DNA from: an uncultured Lachnospiraceae bacterium
GTDB lineage: Bacteria > Bacillota > Clostridia > Lachnospirales > Lachnospiraceae
Direction: 5' to 3'
Length of the DNA stretch: 9,203 nucleotides
NCBI GenBank assembly: GCA_947628025.1
Contig: CANQYH010000112.1
Span: forward strand, 1 to 9,203
The position numbers were made by a program, and so were the translations under genes. Below the pieces are notes generated by a model, which saw nothing but the letters and a program-made list of their open reading frames with translations, was not told the origin of the DNA and ran no database searches. Shown here piece by piece: positions 6,173-9,203 of the stretch (position 1 is its first letter; each line of letters opens with the position of its first letter).

Positions 6173-7005
6173 AATCAAGGAAACCAATGGCGATCGTGGC
6201 CGATATCGTAAAATATGTGGTTCTGATCGCGGGCGCGCTGTTCACGCTGCTTCCGTTTGTGTGGATGGTGCTGTCCTCGCTGAAGTCTGCGAACGAGATC
6301 GTACAGATCCCGCCGACGATGATCCCGAGGGAGTTCATGTTCTCCAACTATGCGGAGGCGTGGGCGGAGGCTCCGTTCCCCCGCTACTTCTTGAACACCG
6401 TGTTTGTCGCGACGGTTACGACGGTGGGCGTGCTGCTGACCAGTATCCTGTCGGCATTCGCATTCTCGAAGCTGGATTTCCCGGGCAAGAAGATCATTTT
6501 CTCGCTGTTTATGGCGACGCTGATGATCCCCGGCGAGATGCTGCTGATCACGAACTTCATCACGATCACGAAGTTAAAATGGATCGATACCTACAAGGCG
6601 ATGATCGTTCCGTGGCTGGCGAATGTATTTTATACGTATCTGCTGACGCAGTTTTTCTCCAATGTGCCGGATGCGCTTTATCTGGCGGCAAAGGTGGACA
6701 AGTGCAGCGATCTGAAGTTTTTGTTTAAGATCATGGTTCCGATGAATAAGAACGCGATCACGACGGTAGCGATCCTGAGCTTCATCGGTTCCTGGAACTC
6801 GTTCCTGTGGCCTCTGTTGGTTACGAATTCCACCAACATGCGCGTACTCTCTCACGGACTGGTCCGCTTCCAGTCGGAGGCCGGCACGAAGTACCAGCTG
6901 GTCATGGCGGCTTCCTGTATCCTGGTGGTGCCGATCATTATCGTGTATCTGTTCCTGAGAAAGTACATCCTGGAGGGCATGTCCTATACGGGCGTAAAAG
7001 GCTGA
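6169..7005 (+). CDS. Sugar ABC transporter permease 2 (MalG/UgpE-type)
   Basis: A 278-residue membrane protein, the second half of the translocation channel. The start ATG at 6169 overlaps the permease 1 stop, with GGAGG 10 bases upstream. Six membrane segments are visible, near 12-34, 73-96, 108-131, 140-160, 195-218 and 240-264. The N-terminal LLPFVWMVLSSLKSANEI and the C-terminal LRKYILEGMSYTGVKG ending are typical of MalG-type CUT1 permeases. The coupling loop is at about 171-191, YLAAKVDKCSDLKFLFKIMVP. The EAA glutamate is Leu and the conserved glycine is Lys, again a departure from consensus. The reading frame is intact and shows no sign of decay. A 182-base leader separates it from the binding-protein gene. 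Confidence 0.95.
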   Translation: MKSRKPMAIVADIVKYVVLIAGALFTLLPFVWMVLSSLKSANEIVQIPPTMIPREFMFSNYAEAWAEAPFPRYFLNTVFVATVTTVGVLLTSILSAFAFSKLDFPGKKIIFSLFMATLMIPGEMLLITNFITITKLKWIDTYKAMIVPWLANVFYTYLLTQFFSNVPDALYLAAKVDKCSDLKFLFKIMVPMNKNAITTVAILSFIGSWNSFLWPLLVTNSTNMRVLSHGLVRFQSEAGTKYQLVMAASCILVVPIIIVYLFLRKYILEGMSYTGVKG

Positions 7006-7075
7006 TCCGCGGGAAGAGATCGTATGCGCGGGCGGAAAGCGGAATCGTAAGGGACTGTCCGCTGCGTGTGTGAAA

Positions 7076-7101
7076 GGCCGGTCCGAAAGACGGAGGCGGC
7101 C
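7076..7101 (+). other. GC-rich hairpin between permease 2 and the binding-protein gene
   Basis: GGCCG (7076-7080) pairs with CGGCC (7097-7101), and TCCG (7082-7085) with CGGA (7091-7094), around an AAAGA loop with a small internal bulge. No T-run follows, so it is probably not a terminator. It could protect the 3' end of the upstream message or shield the binding-protein transcript, helping set unequal subunit levels. Confidence 0.45.
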
Positions 7102-7116
7102 GATGGATTTTCAGCC

Positions 7117-7144
7117 ATGACGCACGATCGTGCGTTAATATAAA
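7117..7144 (+). promoter_or_regulatory. Possible binding-protein promoter with a 16-bp perfect palindrome
   Basis: ACGCACGATCGTGCGT (7120-7135) is a perfect 16-bp palindrome. It lies within a plausible promoter: ATGACG (7117-7122) and TATAAA (7139-7144) with a 16-base spacer. The palindrome thus fills the space between the two boxes, the place for a repressor operator or a spacer-distorting activator such as a MerR-type protein. As RNA it would make a strong hairpin with little or no loop. The promoter boxes are imperfect, so the internal promoter is inferred. Confidence 0.5.
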
Positions 7145-7187
7145 TGGCAAGGCAATTTATTTTCTTTTGCAAAAAGGAGAGGCGATT

Positions 7188-8468
7188 ATGAAGACGAAGA
7201 AACTGATGGCTCTGACGATGGCGGCCGTGATGGGTGCGAGCCTGCTGACGGCCTGCGGCGGCGGTGACGCCGGCACGACCACGGCGGCTGCCGGCGGCGA
7301 CGAAAGCGGGATCCAGCCGGTTACGATCACATTCTGGCATGGCATGAACAACAAGCAGGAGCAGTCCCTGACCGAGCTGACGAACAAGTTCAATGCGGAG
7401 AATGAGTACGGCATCACCGTAGAACTGGTGAACCAGGGCTCCTACAGCGATCTGCAGACCAAGCTGATGGCCAACGCGGCGGCCGACACTCTGCCGGATA
7501 TGGCGCAGGCTTACAACAACTACTTCACGGATTATGTGGATAAGGTAGTTGCGCTGGACGATTTCGTGAAGAACGATTATCCGGACTGGGACGACATCCT
7601 GGAGAGCTATCGTACAGAGAACAGCGAGTACGGCAAGATCACCGGCGTTCCGTTCAACAAGAGTACCTATCTGTTCTTCTACAACAAGACCATGTTCGAC
7701 GAGCTGGGCCTGACGGCTCCCAAGACCTGGGATGACCTGAAGCACATCGGCGAAGTGATCAAAGAGAAGAAAGATCTGGCTGCGATCGGCTACGACAGCA
7801 TGTGCGATATGCTGGAGGCTGCGCTCCGTCAGCACGGCGAGCAGTATGTGGACGAGACCGGTGCTCTGTTCAATACCGCGGGCGGCCTGGAGACCGTGCA
7901 GTTCATCATGGATCTGTATAACAATGGTTATGCCCGTCTGGTAGGCGAGGACAATTATTTCTCGGATTCTCTGAGCAACGGCATGATCGGCGGTTACGTA
8001 GGTTCCTCCACGGGCGTTTCCTACATTTCCACGGATATCCCCGGCAAGGAGTTTGAGCTGGGCGTAGCTCCGGTGGTCGGCGACGTGAAGAACGCTGCTT
8101 ACAACGCTGGTACCAACCTGGTTATGTTCTCCAAGGACGCCAACAAGCAGAAAGCAGTCTGGGAATACATGAAGTTTATCACTTCTAAAGAGTCTACGCT
8201 GAAATGGGCGATGGATACCGGCTATCTGCCGATCCGTACCTCCGCGTATGAGTCTGACGAGTGGAAGAATTTCATGGCGCAGGATATCACCGCGCAGGCC
8301 GCTTATGAGCAGTCTCCCTACGGCTTCGTGTCCAAGGCTTCGTTCACTGGCAGCAACGAGATCCGTTCCGTTGTGTCTACGACTCTGAACGAGCTGATCA
8401 CGGAGAAAGCCGATGCGCAGACCGCGCTGGATACGCTGGTTGCCGCGATCAACGACGTACTGGAATAA
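7188..8468 (+). CDS. Sugar ABC transporter substrate-binding lipoprotein
   Basis: A 426-residue extracytoplasmic receptor. The ATG at 7188 is chosen over one 21 bases upstream because GGAGAGG lies just 5 bases before it and the signal peptide then begins correctly. Residues 1-22 form a lipoprotein signal with lysines, a hydrophobic core and the lipobox LTAC, so Cys23 should carry the lipid anchor. A Gly/Ala/Thr-rich linker follows to about residue 42. The binding fold then starts with VTITFWHGM (45-53), and KITGVPFNKSTYLFFYNKTM near 150-169 is characteristic of family 1 sugar-binding proteins. It would capture an oligosaccharide outside the membrane and hand it to the two permeases upstream. 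Codon use is strongly biased to GC-ending codons, suggesting high expression. Its last position and separate leader are unusual for this family, where the receptor gene is often first. Ligand unknown. Confidence 0.95.
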   Translation: MKTKKLMALTMAAVMGASLLTACGGGDAGTTTAAAGGDESGIQPVTITFWHGMNNKQEQSLTELTNKFNAENEYGITVELVNQGSYSDLQTKLMANAAADTLPDMAQAYNNYFTDYVDKVVALDDFVKNDYPDWDDILESYRTENSEYGKITGVPFNKSTYLFFYNKTMFDELGLTAPKTWDDLKHIGEVIKEKKDLAAIGYDSMCDMLEAALRQHGEQYVDETGALFNTAGGLETVQFIMDLYNNGYARLVGEDNYFSDSLSNGMIGGYVGSSTGVSYISTDIPGKEFELGVAPVVGDVKNAAYNAGTNLVMFSKDANKQKAVWEYMKFITSKESTLKWAMDTGYLPIRTSAYESDEWKNFMAQDITAQAAYEQSPYGFVSKASFTGSNEIRSVVSTTLNELITEKADAQTALDTLVAAINDVLE

Positions 8469-8522
8469 TGGAACCGGCACCCGGACAGCGGGCAGTCGGA
8501 AGTCAGATGGAATAGCAGTTTA

Positions 8523-8571
8523 TTTCCCTGCGGGCCGGGCGCGAACCGTTCGGTTCCGCAGGGAAAATTTT
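8523..8571 (+). terminator. Long hairpin terminator after the transporter genes
   Basis: TTTCCCTGCGG (8523-8533) pairs perfectly with CCGCAGGGAAA (8556-8566) over 11 bp. A second small hairpin, GAACC/GGTTC, is nested near its 3' side. A short ATTTT follows at 8567-8571. The T-run is short, so termination may be partial, but the position 54 bases after the binding-protein stop fits the end of the operon. Confidence 0.65.
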
Positions 8572-8894
8572 CCCCGCGGAGAGCTTCAGGGGAGCGGAAA
8601 ACGGGGCGGTTGGGATGGAAAAGACCGGCGGAAGCAGACAGAGACGGAATACGAAATGGTTTGGACGGGGATAGAGCTCCGGTCTCGTGGGATGGAGTTT
8701 GATGGAGAGCGGTTTTCGGTAGCGGCCTGGCGGCGGTGAAATGGTTCGGCGGGAGATGGACCGGTTGGGGAACGGTTTTGTCGGGGAACGGATGACGGAC
8801 CGGCCGGGGAACGGTTGGCAGGGAAGAGAAATGACTCGATCTGGAATGGGTTTTACAGAAAAAGGATTTGGCGGAATGGAGGAATTGGAAGATC
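8572..8894 (+). other. Purine-rich gap without a recognisable gene
   Basis: This stretch is strongly G/A-rich on the plus strand with many GGA, TGG and CGG triplets. No reading frame here has both a credible start and protein-like composition. The minus-strand frame across it is Pro/Ser/His-rich and runs into the binding-protein gene antisense, which points to base composition rather than a gene. No convincing promoter for the following gene is seen. It contains the GGGGAACGG repeats described separately. Confidence 0.5.
8758..8816 (+). repeat. GGGGAACGG repeats, three copies
   Basis: GGGGAACGG occurs at 8767-8775, 8783-8791 and 8806-8814. The first and third copies belong to a longer 20-base repeat (8758-8777 and 8797-8816) that differs at only two positions, TT versus CC. 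Spacing is 16 then 23 bases. The clustered G-runs could in principle form a two-layer G-quadruplex. It may be slippage-derived low-complexity sequence. Confidence 0.6.
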
Positions 8895-9203
8895 ATGACA
8901 AGGATCACTTTTTATAAAGGACTGAGAGAGATCGGCGGTACCTTTGTGGCGGTGGAAACGGAAAACACGGTCTGTATGTTCGATTTTGGCTTTACGGTTT
9001 CCGGGCGGTGCGACGACAGCGTCCGTCTGCGGAGAGATTCTATCGTTGAGGATTATGTGCGGATCGGGATGCTGCCTGCCGCGGACGGGATATACGGGGA
9101 GAAACCGGCTGCCTGCCTGGGGCTGCGGCCCTACGGACAGGGCGGAAAGGACCGGTTTTTCTTTATTTCGCATATGCACATCGATCATATGGGCGGACTG
9201 GGG
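8895..9203 (+). CDS. Metallo-beta-lactamase-fold hydrolase, N-terminal part, cut by window edge
   Basis: Open from the ATG at 8895 to the window end, 103 codons. The frame is closed upstream by a TGA at 8832. The ATG is preferred because the protein then begins TRITFYKGLREIGG, matching the first strand of the fold; GGAGG lies 12 bases upstream, rather far. Asp30 in MFDFG is the usual first conserved Asp. HMHIDHMGG (93-101) is the zinc-binding HxHxDH motif, with H93, H95, D97 and H98. The start and motif resemble RNase J/RNase Z-like or general metal-dependent hydrolases rather than antibiotic-degrading lactamases. An insert-like stretch of about 60 residues with charged and Gly-rich sequence separates the two motifs. 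The substrate cannot be inferred from this part. It lies after the operon terminator and is probably separate from sugar uptake. Confidence 0.85.
   Translation, partial: MTRITFYKGLREIGGTFVAVETENTVCMFDFGFTVSGRCDDSVRLRRDSIVEDYVRIGMLPAADGIYGEKPAACLGLRPYGQGGKDRFFFISHMHIDHMGGLG

Noticed and set aside
6984..8480. 498-codon open frame on the minus strand opposite the binding-protein gene
   Set aside because: It is antisense to a clear lipoprotein gene with signal peptide and ribosome binding site. It stays open because the real gene's GC-ending codons leave few stops on the other strand. Its translation is Arg/His/Gln/Val-rich with no recognisable domain.
8318..8908. 196-codon minus-strand frame across the purine-rich gap
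   Set aside because: It is Pro/Ser/His-rich low complexity that overlaps the end of the binding-protein gene and the start of the metallo-hydrolase gene antisense, best explained by composition.
1..9203. CRISPR array, insertion sequence, toxin-antitoxin or other defence system
   Set aside because: No regularly spaced repeats, transposase, integrase, Cas-like or toxin-like protein is visible on either strand.

Overview
The window looks like a chromosomal carbohydrate-use region from a gut-type Clostridia (Bacillota), most likely Lachnospiraceae. This is inferred from strong AGGAGG-type ribosome binding sites, a mid-range G+C that differs between genes, a CCA-less tRNA gene, a CUT1 sugar ABC transporter with a lipoprotein binding protein, and an AraC regulator beside glycoside hydrolases. 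No species can be named from the sequence alone.

Layout. On the left (1-593, minus strand, cut by the window edge) is the N-terminal part of a GH172/DUF2961 glycoside hydrolase with a clear minus-strand promoter. Next comes a short RNA section: a decayed tRNA-Glu remnant (744-815), an intact tRNA-Cys(GCA) (851-922) and its intrinsic terminator (925-954). An AT-richer noncoding stretch follows, holding a 15-bp imperfect palindrome flanked by 10-bp direct repeats. An AraC-family regulator (1219-2049, minus) is divergent from a cytoplasmic GH2 glycosidase (2252-3970, plus). The gap between them has back-to-back promoters and three ATTTTC/A repeats spaced exactly 11 bp apart.

A sugar ABC importer follows: ATPase (4199-5263), permease 1 (5279-6172), permease 2 (6169-7005) and lipoprotein solute-binding protein (7188-8468). 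The first three are tightly packed behind a good sigma-A-type promoter. The binding protein is set apart by a leader containing a hairpin and a 16-bp perfect palindrome that sits within a plausible internal promoter. A long hairpin terminator follows it. After a purine-rich, repeat-bearing gap, a metallo-beta-lactamase-fold hydrolase begins at 8895 and runs off the right edge.

Working model (inference): the AraC protein senses a sugar or oligosaccharide and controls the GH2 gene and perhaps the importer. The importer brings an oligosaccharide into the cytoplasm, where the GH2 enzyme, which has no signal peptide, trims it. Whether the GH172 enzyme belongs to the same pathway is open. I found no CRISPR array, insertion sequence, phage gene, defence system or clear new multi-gene system. 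The most unusual points are regulatory and architectural: the helically phased repeats, the palindrome in the binding-protein promoter, the dedicated ATPase placed first, the degenerate EAA loops in both permeases, and the tRNA-Glu remnant.
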